Shown one piece after another: positions 46,566 to 58,700 of a stretch of 64,000 nucleotides of DNA. A model generated the notes under the pieces. That model saw only the letters and a list, made by a program, of their open reading frames with translations, was not told where the DNA came from and did no database searches. Each line of letters begins with the position of its first letter. Position 1 is the first letter of the stretch. The position numbers and the translations under genes were made by a program. Origin of the DNA: Eremomyces bilateralis CBS 781.70 (taxonomy: Eukaryota > Ascomycota > Dothideomycetes > Eremomycetales > Eremomycetaceae); assembly GCF_010015585.1 (NCBI RefSeq), contig NW_022985094.1, forward strand, positions 124,001 to 188,000. Reading direction: 5' to 3'.

Positions 46566-48017
46566 ATGTTGCTCACTCTCGGACCAGCACAAACAGATTT
46601 TGAATTCAAAGTTCCTCATGGTTTCGCTTCGCCACCGCCGTCTTCCAGGTCCCCTTCCCTTCTCTCCAACGGTGGCAGCTCATATCATCCCTTACCGGCG
46701 AAGAGAACCTCCGACATGAGCACGCATCGAGGGTTGCCGCCTCCGATAGGCATGGCATTGCCGGATCCAAGTCGAGGACCCCCTCCTCCTGCTCTACCAC
46801 CATCTCTTGGTCAGATGCCCGCACCGCCGTCCCAGTGGCAGGGCGCGGAAGAGTCAATGCGGAACTGGCTCACTGCAAAAGCCGAAGAAGAGCGTAGGCG
46901 GCAAGAGGAGGAAAAGACACGCCAGGAGAACCTACGACTGGAGCAACGGAAGATTGAGCATGCGATGTTGAGAGATTCGATGCAAGGGGGTGTGCCGGCT
47001 CATCTGGTTCCCATGATCTTCGCGGGTATTGGAGGCGCCAATCTTGCCAACGTCAGTTTGGATTGGTTGCAACAGTATGCTACTCAGCTTCAAGCTTCGC
47101 AGCAACAGCAACAGCAAGTAGCTGCTCAAACACAACCGATTTCTCCAGACAGTCGGAGGGAGCCCCGACTGATTAATCCTCCACCTCCACCACCGAGTTA
47201 TCCAATAGCGCCTCCGGTAGTGATTCCTCACAATCCCCAAGCTGCTCAGCCAGGATCCTTCTCTCCATACCCATCCAGCACCCTCTCTCCGAGAAGTAGA
47301 GCTCAAGTTGCGCCGACATCCGCTCCTCGCCCGCCACCTCCGCCTCAGTCCGCTCTCCCGCGGCTGACAACGGGAGATATTCAGATTCAAAATCCTCCAA
47401 CAAGCCAGCACCATGTACCTCACACCGCGCATCCTTTACAGTCCGAGCCGCCGTCTTCATCTCCATCGATCTATTTCCACCATTGGGTGCCGCCTACCAC
47501 GCAAGGTACAAGCGGAAACGTTCCCAATACCCCATCAGGTAATCTCCTAGCGCCCTCAACTGGTCTGCTTTCGAGTTGATTTTGTATCCCCTAATCAACA
47601 CCGAGTCGATAGCGCTAACTTTCTTTCGTTGAAACAGACTATTCCGCTTCGCCCAGGAAAAGGAAATCCCAAGGCCCCCATCCTCCACCTCCTCCACCTA
47701 CCTCCATACCCCAATATACTTCTCCTTCATTTTCTCATGGGTCTTCAGCTGCCTCTACGCCGGGACGCAGAGGTCACGGAAGAAATCGATCGGACGCCTC
47801 CCGTGGCGAGTTCGCCGGACGAGTGGGTACCGGGAGTCGGCCCCACACGGCTTCAAGCGTGGCCGAGAGTGGCTTCTTCGCTGAGCCCTCATCAGAATTT
47901 ACCCGAAGACGAGAAAGAAGCGAAAGTGGAAGTCAAGGGAGCCGCAGTGAAGCGGAGAAGAGACGTAAAGTGAACATTCCGACCGGTTCGGAAGAGCGGG
48001 GGAGGGGGATTGCATAG
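46566..48017 (+). CDS. Proline-rich fungal protein with charged coiled coil, function unknown
   Basis: Not assigned to a known function. Exons 46566-47538 and 47638-48017 (99-nt intron) give 450 residues. The ATG at 46566 (MLLTLGPAQ) is chosen; the frame stays open upstream to 46443 but that part is hydrophobic and falls in the likely leader, and a second candidate ATG is at 46716. Visible features: a Glu/Arg-rich probable coiled coil (AKAEEERRRQEEEKTRQENL), a globular segment (GGVPAHLVPMIFAGIGG), a glutamine run, several poly-proline tracts (INPPPPPPSYP, PRPPPPPQ), a short SIYFHHWVPP motif, and two basic clusters (SPRKRKSQG, RSEAEKRRKVNIP) that look like nuclear signals. A nuclear regulatory role is a plausible inference only. 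Confidence 0.75.
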
Positions 48018-49167
48018 CGCATTCCAGGACACTGGTTGGTTGTACTATGCCCCGGAAACGCGGAGCGTTGGCAATGATCATGCCATTGGGAATGGTCCGA
48101 AATATCATCCGGCCATATCGGATTATAACTGTCCCCTTCGAGGTTGCAGCCGGATCGGCCGGTCGGTGAACCCCTTCACTGTTTCGGGGTCACGGATTTT
48201 GCGTGCAATTCAGCTGCAGCCAATATTCTCGCCAGACTGTCTGGCTCGAAGTATCTGACTGGAAACGTAACGAAGCTGCGTTAAAGAGCACGGTCGAAGT
48301 ACCGATAACTGAAACCTTTTAGAAGGAGTCCCCTATCCCTCACGATTTCCGACCATACACACCCCTCTCTCACGACCTCGGTTCATTGGTTCTGGTTGGT
48401 ATTGCATTTGGGAGGAGTCAGAAATCACATGTTGGCGTCACTCGACCACGAAGATTTATTCTTGAATGTTTCTCATCAGGGAGATAAACTCGGGTTTTAC
48501 CACGGAGGCATCATGGAGATTTTGAAGGAATGGCTGCTAGGTCGGTTCTATCTACAAATAGGGGCGCAAAGAAGGGGATAGTGACGCCTCGAGCCATCAT
48601 CGGTCGGTAAATTTCGGTTCCGCACATTCTGGAGCGTATCTGGGCATCTTGTCGGCCGCAAGGCTTTTTCTGACTGGAGGATTCCCCCTTGCGCTTCAAT
48701 TTGAGCATTGTTTCACTTTCTGGCACCATTCGGATCCAAGATATCCCTTTCAACCACTGTATTAGCTTTGGATTTCGGCTCTTGTATCCTGTAGATATTT
48801 ATACCCTCGCCGAAAGTTGTTTTTATACTTGGAGACTGTTAGTGGACCTAGCATTCCGCTGGAAGGGTGCTGATGGCAGCAGAGACAATAGTATGGTGGG
48901 GACGAACGCGATGGGGTTGAATCAAGTCAGTCACCCTGTAGTCATATTCTGTCTAGCCTTGTAAAGGAAAATGTAGTTTATCACGAATGTCAGCCCCGCT
49001 GAGCATGAGAAGCTAAATCTTGAATGCTCCAGTCCGAGCCCAGTCCATGGACCAACACGATGAGTTTGTACATCGTTCCGTTGGCTTGAAAGTAAATAAC
49101 TCGTTTATTTCAACCGCTTGATCCTTCCTCGGACCCAAGTTGATTGTAAAATCCGGCAAGTGTCACC
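48018..49167. other. Convergent intergenic region
   Basis: 1.15 kb between the stops of the proline-rich gene and syp1. Only short chance ORFs; no RNA or repeat signal was recognised. Confidence 0.45.
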
Positions 49168-52144
49168 CTAACTTGACACATACGTCCCGCTCCTGAATCC
49201 TCGTACCGCCTCCACTGCCGTCCACCTTAGCTTCTGCTTCTTCTCCTCCGCCTCGTTCTCTTCATCCGCAAACGGATCGTGATCATCCGCACCGTCCGTT
49301 GCTCCGGCAGCTCCGATCTCCCCCAACATGCTCACTCCTAACCCGCTTCCCACGTTCGCCGCGTTCCTTCCGACGATTTCCCACCGCGCCTCGACGTTTC
49401 CGACCTTGACAACCCCGTCTCCCGTGAGGCGCATGCGCAACTTGCGCTGCGTGCCGGGCGCCAAGATTACGTCGTTGAGGCGCCAGTAGGCGAGGTTGCG
49501 CTCACGGTTGAAGTTGCCAGGTGGTTGCAACTTGCAGGAGTCGGGGCGTGCAGCGGACGTGTCGAAGTGGACGATGATCAGGACGTTGCTAAGCGTGACG
49601 GAAGGGATCGAACCGCCAGCGAAGACTGGGTTGGGCGTGCAATTGAGGATTACGTCCGTTTGAGAGGTTTCCACTCGACTAGCTGGAACAATGAGAAGGG
49701 GAGCGTAGGCCGCAAGAGAGTCCGAATCCAAATGCACTTGATACTTAAACGCGACGGAGGTCTTGATGATTTTCGCCAGGTCGACGACATAGGTACCCGG
49801 TTTGTCGGTGATCTGCTCTACGAACGTCGGGTTAGGTGCGACCTTCTCGAGGGCCGGGAAATTGTCCAGTCGGATGGTGTCGGTGCCGAAGGGAGCGTTG
49901 ATGTCGGTAGGATTGAATGCGAGGGCAAGCTCGCCTATCACGTGTGCTTTGGTCACCTCACCCTTTTCAAACCAAGCGTTGACAGTCTCGACAACTGACG
50001 TATTCAACCCTGGGCCGTGCATCTCGGGGTGTTTAATAGTGGCACTGGCGGAGCTAGCAAGCGATCGGCCAGATCGAACCGATTGCGTGTCCGACGCGGC
50101 CAGATCGTCGCCAAGTCCCTGTCGTTGACTGTGTTTAAGTGGAGATGGGTGCGAAACTTGGCTGCCCTGATCAGGCGAAAGAGGTGCTGAAGCAGGTCCT
50201 AGTTGTAAAGGTTCCGTGTTTTGTGTTTCAAGCGTTGGAGATGGAACGTAGATGGTGTTTCGGACATCGCGACGTCCACGGATGGTTCCGGTCTTCCTTG
50301 ACGGTGCTCCCTACTTGAATTAGCTATCCGATCATTCCGATTTCCACTAGAATCCAACTGTACCGCTAGTAACGCATTTTGGACACTCGAGAGGGCGGTG
50401 GCTGCATCCGCCTCTTCTTCAGGGATCGGAGCATTTCGAATCGCAAGCATGAATTGGGACCCATGGACGTCGGATGAGCTGGAAAGGTCAAGATCAGTCA
50501 TCGTCATACGGCGTTGGCGGATCAACTCACGCTGCAGCTTCCTGTTCAGCTTGGGAGATGGGATCTGCAGACGAAGGTGGAACTGAAAATCCATCCGCAT
50601 CCCGGGGCAGCTTGACAAGGTTAGTTGAAGTTCCGTAGCTTGCTTCGATCACATACCTCAGGGAGGGATATTGCTTCCGGTTGTACTGGTGCCTGGAGCG
50701 GTGAGGTGCTATCAGGTTGCGTTCCGTTAACTGTAGGACTGGTGACGTGAGGCAGATTTGGCTCTCCATTCGGCTTTTCGGACAGAACCGGGCTTGTTGT
50801 CATTTCTTGCCGAGATGGAGGGGGTTCTGGTTCGTGACTTGGTAAAGATGGTGAAGGCTCTTCCGGTATGGGTGCTTTGTCCCGATTCCTTCTGCTGAAA
50901 GGTGAGAAGCTATGGTGAAGGTTCGAGGCAGATTTTCGTTCCTGGGGCACGGTAGAAGTGTTGCTACTGTAAATCGTACTCTGTCTCTTGCGCCCGATCA
51001 CGGTCCCGAGACGCTTCAGGCCACTCATACCTTTCCTAGCGGGCATCGATTGTTCTTGAACTGCTGCAGCGGATTAGTCGACATCATTACAGAGCTACTG
51101 TGAAACGTACTGGAACCCGATCGCTGACTAGACCCATCCTCTGGACCCGCCCCATGCTGCGACCGTGGAGGTGCAAGACTCGGTTGCCCAGCTGTGGTTG
51201 ATGGCCTGCTCTTTTGTCGCTCTAGCTTTGGTTTGCCTTCCAGTGCCCTGAGACAATATGTCTTGATTTCGTCCGAAGTGTCGACGTTGAGCAAGGCATT
51301 CAAGCACCCCTCAGCAGAGATGCGACTCCGCTCCACTTGATCCACCTCGTGCGTTTGGAATTGTGTCAGGGCGTCTCGAAGGTGATTCCACCTGGTCTCA
51401 TCCAGCGCCTGCAACTTCTCGAAGACGAATGGCGCGGTCGAGTCCCATTGGCCTTGGGCCGTCTCCATGTCCGCATTTGCGCTCGCAACCTTGTCCGCTG
51501 CGACCTTTCCGCCTTTATCTTTGAGCTTCTCTGCCTTTTTGTGGGAGATGTCGACATCTTTGGCTAGCGAGGCTAAGTTGCCGCTGATGTTCGTGAAGTT
51601 TTGCATTTCCCGATTTGCGGATGAGAAGTCGCGCAACGATCGCTCCACGTCGGCCTCGATCTTCTTCGCGAGAAGGAAGTGTGATTCCGCCATCGTCTCT
51701 GTCGCGGTTATGATCTTTTGCCATGGTGTTGTGAACGTCCTTCCAAGTCATTAGCTACCTGCTAGTCGGACGCTGGCGGAGATGTTACCCTAAATCAGAG
51801 GAGTCGTCCGGTGGTTGGCGGCGCGAAAGTTTCCGTAGTCCCAGAGCGTATTGTTCTTCAACGCGACGTCGTTCCTAGACGAACTCGTGTTAGATGACTA
51901 CCTGATCAGCATGCGACAGAACGCAAGTACCTGGAGCCAATCTGCTATGTCCGCATTCAACCTGGAGACATGTTTGATGCGATCGTTGAGTAACGCAACG
52001 GCTTGCGGCGGCTGTAGGCTTTCCTACAATCCAAGAATCCATGATTAGTCTGACGTACACGACGATGCACATGCTTCGATGTAAGCGATATGCGGAAGGA
52101 ATACTTACCAGCATAGCCGGATATTCCTGGCGCGCGAGATCCAT
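49168..52144 (-). CDS. SYP1: Endocytic muniscin Syp1 (FCHo homologue)
   Basis: Early-arriving endocytic adaptor: an N-terminal F-BAR domain bends and binds plasma membrane and a C-terminal mu-homology domain binds cargo and Ede1. Eight exons on the minus strand: 52144-52109, 52023-51931, 51874-51789, 51739-51111, 51063-50657, 50610-50531, 50478-50364 and 50310-49168, giving 862 residues. The F-BAR region runs from YPAMLESLQPPQAVALLNDR through ALGLRKLSRRQPPDD and SHFLLAKKIEADVERSLRDF to about residue 280. A proline/serine-rich middle contains KGMSGLKRLGTVIGRKRQ and IRGRRDVRNTIYVPSP, both family landmarks. The mu-homology domain starts near VVETVNAWFEKGEV and ends at GFRSGTYVSS. The first exon codes only 12 residues. 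Confidence 0.93.
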
Positions 52145-52835
52145 GATGGGGGAGCAACGAGGACAAGAATTATCAAAAGCGAACACAGTCCATGTCCAAG
52201 ATATGGAGGAACAGGGAGATGTCAACTTCGAGCGGCAGGCATTGAAGAGGATCGAGTTAGATACCCAATTGTGAGCAGGATGGAGGTATGGTAGTGGTTA
52301 ATGAGATGTAAAGCACACAATAGGTAGGGTAGCTCCCAGATGCAGGTCACCAGGTGATACACGTACGCAAAGGTGTATGGATTAGGAGCGATACTGACAT
52401 GTACCTAAGGAGTAGTAAGTACAGTGCTTCGTGGGCGAATCCGGGGGAGGCCGACGGAGGAAGTCAATCGGGACTCGGGATGTACGGAATATTCCATACA
52501 AGATTAGGTAACATACGACTAGGTAGCTAGCAGACGGTAAATTACAAATTACGATACATCCACGTGCACGGCCAGTGCAAAATAGGAGAAAAAGAAGCCT
52601 CAGGCTGCAAGGCGCCAATTCTAATATACCGATGTGGACATCGATGGACAGCAATTTGGACAGCAATTTCTCCACGTCACCCCGAGTTACCGAAATCATC
52701 ACCACCCAACGCAATCTCCTTAGGTGCATTCAAACAAGCATTTCCATTGACTGCTTAGAGGATCTGTCGTGATTGCATTCTACCTATAGCTTGCCTATCA
52801 TGACATGGACTCCAGTTCCGACCCTGCCAACATCC
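52145..52835. promoter_or_regulatory. Upstream region of syp1 and 3' flank of the SURNod19-like gene
   Basis: 690 bp. No further gene seen. Presumed syp1 promoter; no strong motif was recognised. Confidence 0.4.
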
Positions 52836-54569
52836 CTATTGTCCCAACGTTTTCAGCTTTTCAATCGCTCCTTTTAACAGCGTAACTACCTTGGATAGCG
52901 AGCCTTGCGCACCTGAGGGTACCGCCGCTGGCGGGTTGGCTGTACCAGGTGATGCCGGAGCTGCCGGAGCTTCCGGAACTGGAATTGATGGCTTCGTTGC
53001 AACAGGTGATTCAGACTGAACAGGTGAAGCAGCTCCTGCTGGCTCCGCTGCGAACATGAAATTGGCCAGCGCCATTGCTTCAGCTCCCATATCATGGTTC
53101 TGTGAATCGGGTCGCCTGTTGAATTGGTTAGCTTCTCGGTCGTCCCTCATACATGGGACGCCTTACAATTTATGCTTTGTCAGGTCATACAGCGACGTCA
53201 TCGTCAGGATGTCTCCTGTCGAAACTTTGACGGCTTCCAGGCACTCGGTATATCCAGATATGGTCTCCCACGTATCAGTGCCGACCGATAGCGCCGAATC
53301 TCCCTCATCGCCGCCATAGATCGCATCGGAATGACAGACCAGTGTTCCGTTGCGGAAGACCTCGATGTTGATGGCCCCATCGTGTAGATGCGGTGCTGAA
53401 ATTTGTCAGTCCAATCCCTTGGAACTTCCGGGAATCATACTAAAGTTGATCAGATAGCCATTGGCTCCTGCAATCCATTCATTCGACGTGAATGTAATAG
53501 GACCGTCCGCCGGGGGATCTGTTCCTGTCAGACAATTTATCATGTTCACCGTCGACTAACTTACGGAAGCCAAGACCCCCTTCGCAGCCGTCGATGCTAA
53601 TCGATCCAATGCCAGAATTAAGCCAGCCGGGCTCACGAGGACCTGGAATATACTCGTAGTCCATGCTGAGGTAAATATCCTTCTCGTACGGATTATAGTT
53701 GACCGCCTCCACCATCGCCGTGAAGGTGTCATTGCTTCCAATGTAAAATCCACTCTTAACCTTCGGGTCTTTCGAGGCAAAAACTTGCGGCGACGCATCC
53801 TCACCGGTGCCAACGAGAACGGAAATCGCAGGCATTTGGAAACCCGGAGGAACCGATATACCTTCGGGAGCCATCGGCGTACCCTCCGAACCGGAATGAT
53901 CATGTTGGCGCTTGTTCTTGCGGCCATGCGAATGGCCACCAGAGGGAGCCCCAGCACCGCTCCCCCCCATCCCACCCATAGCGGCACCGCCGAGCGCACC
54001 AAGTGAGTCAAACCCTCCCCCTTTGGTTCCGTTCTTGCATCTAGCTTCGACGGGAAGTGTCACCATCGGTCGCCCGATGTCCATCATGATAATATGGTGC
54101 GTATAAACGCCAAAACCAGTATCCTGTCGAGAACCGTTCGCGAAGGCCACTTGGGCTTGCGCTCGAAGGACCATACACCCGTTACAGATCCCAGACAAGA
54201 CGACATTGAAAATGTCGCTATTCGAGTCTAGCTTGAGTCCGGCCGCTGGGTCGTGTGTGGCCTATCCTATCGTCAGCCACCTGGAATCAATGCTTATAGG
54301 AAGCAGTGGAACTCTACATTTGAGGACTGCAGCTTGAATGGGCCCCACACTTTCAATTCCCGCTTGGCAGCAGGATCGAACTCCGGCTCCAATGTAGAGA
54401 TCGTCACGCCCTCCAGTAGGTCTCCGGAAGGAGTATCAAATAAGCCTTGCCGGGGCGCTGATACCGTTAGAGATCGATCAACTCTTAACGAGACCTACTC
54501 ACCTAGTTTGCGTGGCACCGCTGCTGCCATGGCAAGGATAGGAAGCGAAAGAACTGTGAACGACTTCAT
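52836..54569 (-). CDS. Secreted SURNod19-like protein
   Basis: Best read as a fungal member of the stress-up-regulated Nod19 family, related in fold to type-II copper monooxygenases; the biochemical role is not known. Six exons on the minus strand: 54569-54503, 54457-54318, 54261-53565, 53524-53441, 53395-53167 and 53115-52836, giving 498 residues. A signal peptide MKSFTVLSLPILAMAAAVP is followed by EGVTISTLEPEFDPAAKREL, GFGVYTHHIIMMDIG (a His pair), a CEG motif and PHLHDGAINIEVFRNG, whose HxH may bind metal. A Gly/His-rich linker (GGHSHGRKNKRQHDHSG) containing a KR site separates two halves. The C-terminal 70 residues are Ala/Pro-rich and probably O-glycosylated; no GPI signal is evident. 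Family assignment is moderate. Confidence 0.7.
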
Positions 54570-55711
54570 CTTGAAAAACGAGAGCGAAAGTCCAGCCCTT
54601 CCGATTCAATCGAGTGCACTGGATCAATGTGGGATCAAACATTTTGTTCATTGGTCTCAAGCAACTTTATATGTAGTGGCTAGCCTACTCGGTTGTGATT
54701 TTTACCGTATGAGTCGTGCACATTTTTGGATGGGTGGAATAGTAGATGCACAAAGTTATGCTACCTGTCTTTATCCACGAGGACATGAATCTGAGCATAC
54801 TAGTAAGATATTGGAAGCGAAGGTAAATTGCGGGTATGCGACGGAAAGAAAGATGGATAGATGAAGTGTAGATTGCAAACGAGGAATTCATCGTGGCGAT
54901 CTTCCCCCAGGTTATTGATCGTCGTAGTAGCACTCTCTTGCGTTTGGGGAATTCCAAAATAAGGTAGTTGCAATATAAAAGGTGTTAAACCATCAAGCTA
55001 CACCAAGCTTTCAGATAGATTATTCTGTAAGTTAACAGTAGATTCACGATGAGGTTGTCTAACACTTTGCCTCAAGATTACGGGGCTTGATTATCAATGT
55101 TTCAGGGCCATTTATATCTTCAATTTCCGGGGGCTATGCTATACATTGTTCCCGTGTAAAAGTACGGTCGTTCATCTTGTGATGGTGCGACCGTAAACCG
55201 CGTCAAATTCACTCCATGTATTGCTGACGGCAGAGAGATGCTTTGTGAGACGTTTCATATCCATTTGAATCTATTAGTACAGTATGCCAGCGATCCCTGG
55301 TCTTCAACCCTGCATGATCCGCTTCGTGAAGGTGCCATAAGGTAATTGCCGTCCATTACTCAATGCACCTTATCCACCAATTTCCACGGATATCCACTTC
55401 GGCTCTCACGGTCAGAGACCAACGCCCTCCTTGAATATCGAAGGCAGAAACAAAACCGAAAACAGCCTCTTGTGTAAACGCCATTTGACTGTAGAAATCA
55501 CCCAGACATGGTCGCTCAAGTCGCGCCACGCCAGCAACGGAGCAACAGTTCCATTGTCAATATTCCTGGAATAAGCGCCACCGATGCATGCCCAGTTGGT
55601 CCGCTTGATGTGAGCTTCGGTACGAGTAACAAACAATATTAACAACTCGGACAAGTGGAGAAAAACCAACCCTCACGCGTAGGAGGAGAAGGGTGGTAGG
55701 AAAAAAAAACC
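54570..55711. other. Intergenic region
   Basis: 1.14 kb between the SURNod19-like start and the histidine-kinase stop. AT-rich around 54950-55100. It presumably contains the promoter of the secreted protein; no other gene or RNA was recognised. Confidence 0.45.
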
Positions 55712-58700
55712 CTATCTGCGGAGCTGCGTAGACTGCTTTGGTCGCATGAACGGCAAGGGTTTGGTGGGATCCGGTGGGTCAAGGAACGCCCCGAGGACAT
55801 CGGACATTTCCTTGAAATCAACCGGCTTGGTGACGTACGAGTTGAATTGAGCTTCGACGCATTGGTTGTACACATCGCCCATGACATTGGCGGACAGGGC
55901 GATGATCGGCATATGGGGATATTGATTCTTGCGTTCCCACGCACGGATTTCTTTGCAGGTTTCGAACCCATCCTTGTTGGGCATATGGAGATCGCACTGG
56001 GGGTTGTTAGGATTGATCAGTCGGGTGGAAGGGTTGACTCACAAGAATGATGGAGTAGTAATCATGATTATGGACGAAGACAGCATCGACGCACTGGACG
56101 CCATCTTGGACGAGTTCAAGATCTATGTTTGCCTTCTTCATGAATTTCACCAAAACCTGGGCTCATTAGCCGCCGCACGCAATATAATCCAAGGAAACAT
56201 ACCTGCTGATTCGTCGGGTTATCCTCGACCAACATGACTTTATACCCTTTCTTCCCAAATCTCGTCGAGAGATCTTCGAACAGCTGCTTCTGAGTCATCG
56301 CCGTCGCCTGAGCGCTGTCCATGTTGCGATCTTTGCTCATCTCATGTTCCTTCCAAGGATCAAAAATCTCCGCGACTTTGGATGGCTTGACCGGCTTGAA
56401 CAAAAAGTATAGTTTTCGGTCCGCCTGAATTCTCTCGTAGTCCAACTTCGGTCTCGCTTCCGTGATATCCTTCTTTTGATGGAGGTCGGAAATGACCACC
56501 AGGGAGGTCGCCGCATGAGCATCGGTGTTGGTGATCACATCCATAAAGGCAACGATCTCGTCCACCTCCTTGAGGTTTAAAACCACATGAGTGAATCGAA
56601 CCGGATCTTCGCCGCTTAATAAATCCTTGCAATCTGCCATGTCCTCTTTCGCAGAGATATGCTGGGCGGATGTTTTCGGGAGGCAAGATTCGATGTGCTT
56701 CACAATGGCAGTCCTCGCATGAAGGAGTGGACAGACAACCAATATCGAGTACAGCGTGAGCGGCACGGTACTGATGCTGGCTGCTGGACTTTGGCCGCCT
56801 GTGGGTCCGACGGTCTCCCCACTTGCCTCCGACCGATCTCCAGGCTTCTCGCGACTTTCAGCAGGCAACTCCAGGTCAATGGGCACTCTGCTTGATTCCG
56901 GCAAGTATGACGATGCAGACGAGCGTTCGGATTGAATGCTGCTCCTCGCCGTGCGAGACATGGAGATCGAGGATGCTCCGGACGATTGCATGGAACTTCC
57001 GGGAGACGGCGTGTAAGGAACCGGAGATGCCGAATAGCCTTTCACGGTGGATATCGGCTCCACTTTCCCATCATGGGTTTCTCTTCGAGTTGTATTCGGT
57101 GGGTGAGAGTCCGATGTGGCGACGCGAGTTGGAGGATGGTCGTCATCCGACGGAAGGCGAAAGTTCAGTGTAAAGGTGAATGTCGACCCTTTTCCTGGAA
57201 CACTCTTCGCCGTCAGTTGACCTCCGTGAAGTTCCACAAGCTGCATGGAAATGGCTAGTCCTAGTCCCGTTCCGCCATGCTGTCGGGTACTCCCCTTTTC
57301 GAGCTGGCTGAATCGTTTGAAGAGGTATTCTGCTTCTGCCTCCGTAAAACCGGACCCGGTATCGATTACGTCGAATTGAACCAGTGTTTGGAAGGGGTCC
57401 TTGCCTTTTGGTGTTTCGCAGAGCCGACAATGGACGAAAATTTCGCCTTGGTTGGTGAATTTGATCGCATTGCCGATGACATTGAGGAGAACTTGTCTGA
57501 TTCGGAACTGATCGCCTTTGAGCATCCTTGGGACATTTTCTTCCACCAAGTAGTTCAGTTCCAGTCCTTTGTTGATGGCGAGCGCTGCGGTCAAATCATT
57601 GACCTCCTCGATCAAGCCACGAACGTGAAGCCAATCCATCGAGAGTGTGATCATTCCCGCTTCCACCTTCGAGAGATCCAGGATGTCATTGATCAGATTT
57701 CGTAGGCTTTCCGTGCTCCGCCGGAGGATTTCCACATTCTCCATTTGCTCGGTGTTCAGGGCGCTCGCCATCAACAGATTGACCATGCCGATGATACCGT
57801 TCAGAGGGGTACGAATCTCGTGAGACATGTTGCTGAGAAATCGCGACTTGGCATCCATGGTCTCCTTCAGGGTCTGCTCCAGGAGCTTGTGGTCATTGAT
57901 GTCCGTGCAAGTGCCGTACCACAACTCGTCCTCATCTTCCTGGATCACTTTTTCTGCAAGCTGAACCCGCACCAGATGCCATCGATAGGTTCCGTGTTTA
58001 GATTTGAGCCGAACTTCGGTGGAGTACGAGGGCCGGCCGTCGGTATCACGAGACACCTTCAGAATACCCATGCCCGCCAGTTTCGACAGCTGCGCCTGAG
58101 GCAGCCTCGCAGGGATGGGAGATGTGGAACCAGGACTGGTGACGGTTTTGGTGGTCTCGATCGAATCATCGGATGGTGTCTGGGTCAAATCGGACACTGG
58201 TCGTCGAGGTTCCGGTGGCACGGACGTGGGCACATTCGTCGGCGCGGAACTTTCATCGTCCTCGAACGTTGGCAGCTTGCATTTCGCAATGTCCTCATGG
58301 TGCACATAGTCGGTGAAACCTAGTCCAAGAGCCTGTGACTCAATCTGGCCGGAATAGTGGAGCCACTGGGAGTTGCAGAAAGTCAACCCCTTGGATCGGG
58401 TGACCACAAAGACGATTTGAGGGCTGGAGTTCGCCAACGCTCGATATTTTGCCTCGGACGCCTCCGTCTCCTGTTGTCGGGAGGCATTTACTTCCGCCAC
58501 GTGTTGTTCATGGATGTCCATATATGTCGCGGCCCAGTGAACGATGCTTTGTCGCCGGTCTTTAAGGGGTGTGGCGCGCACAAAAAACCATCGATATTGA
58601 CCATCGAACCGTTGCAAGCGGACCTTGTGAGAGAACGGTTGCCCGGTCGCGAGAGAATGGTGCCACTGTTTCATGTAGTCGTCGCGATCTTCGGGATGGA

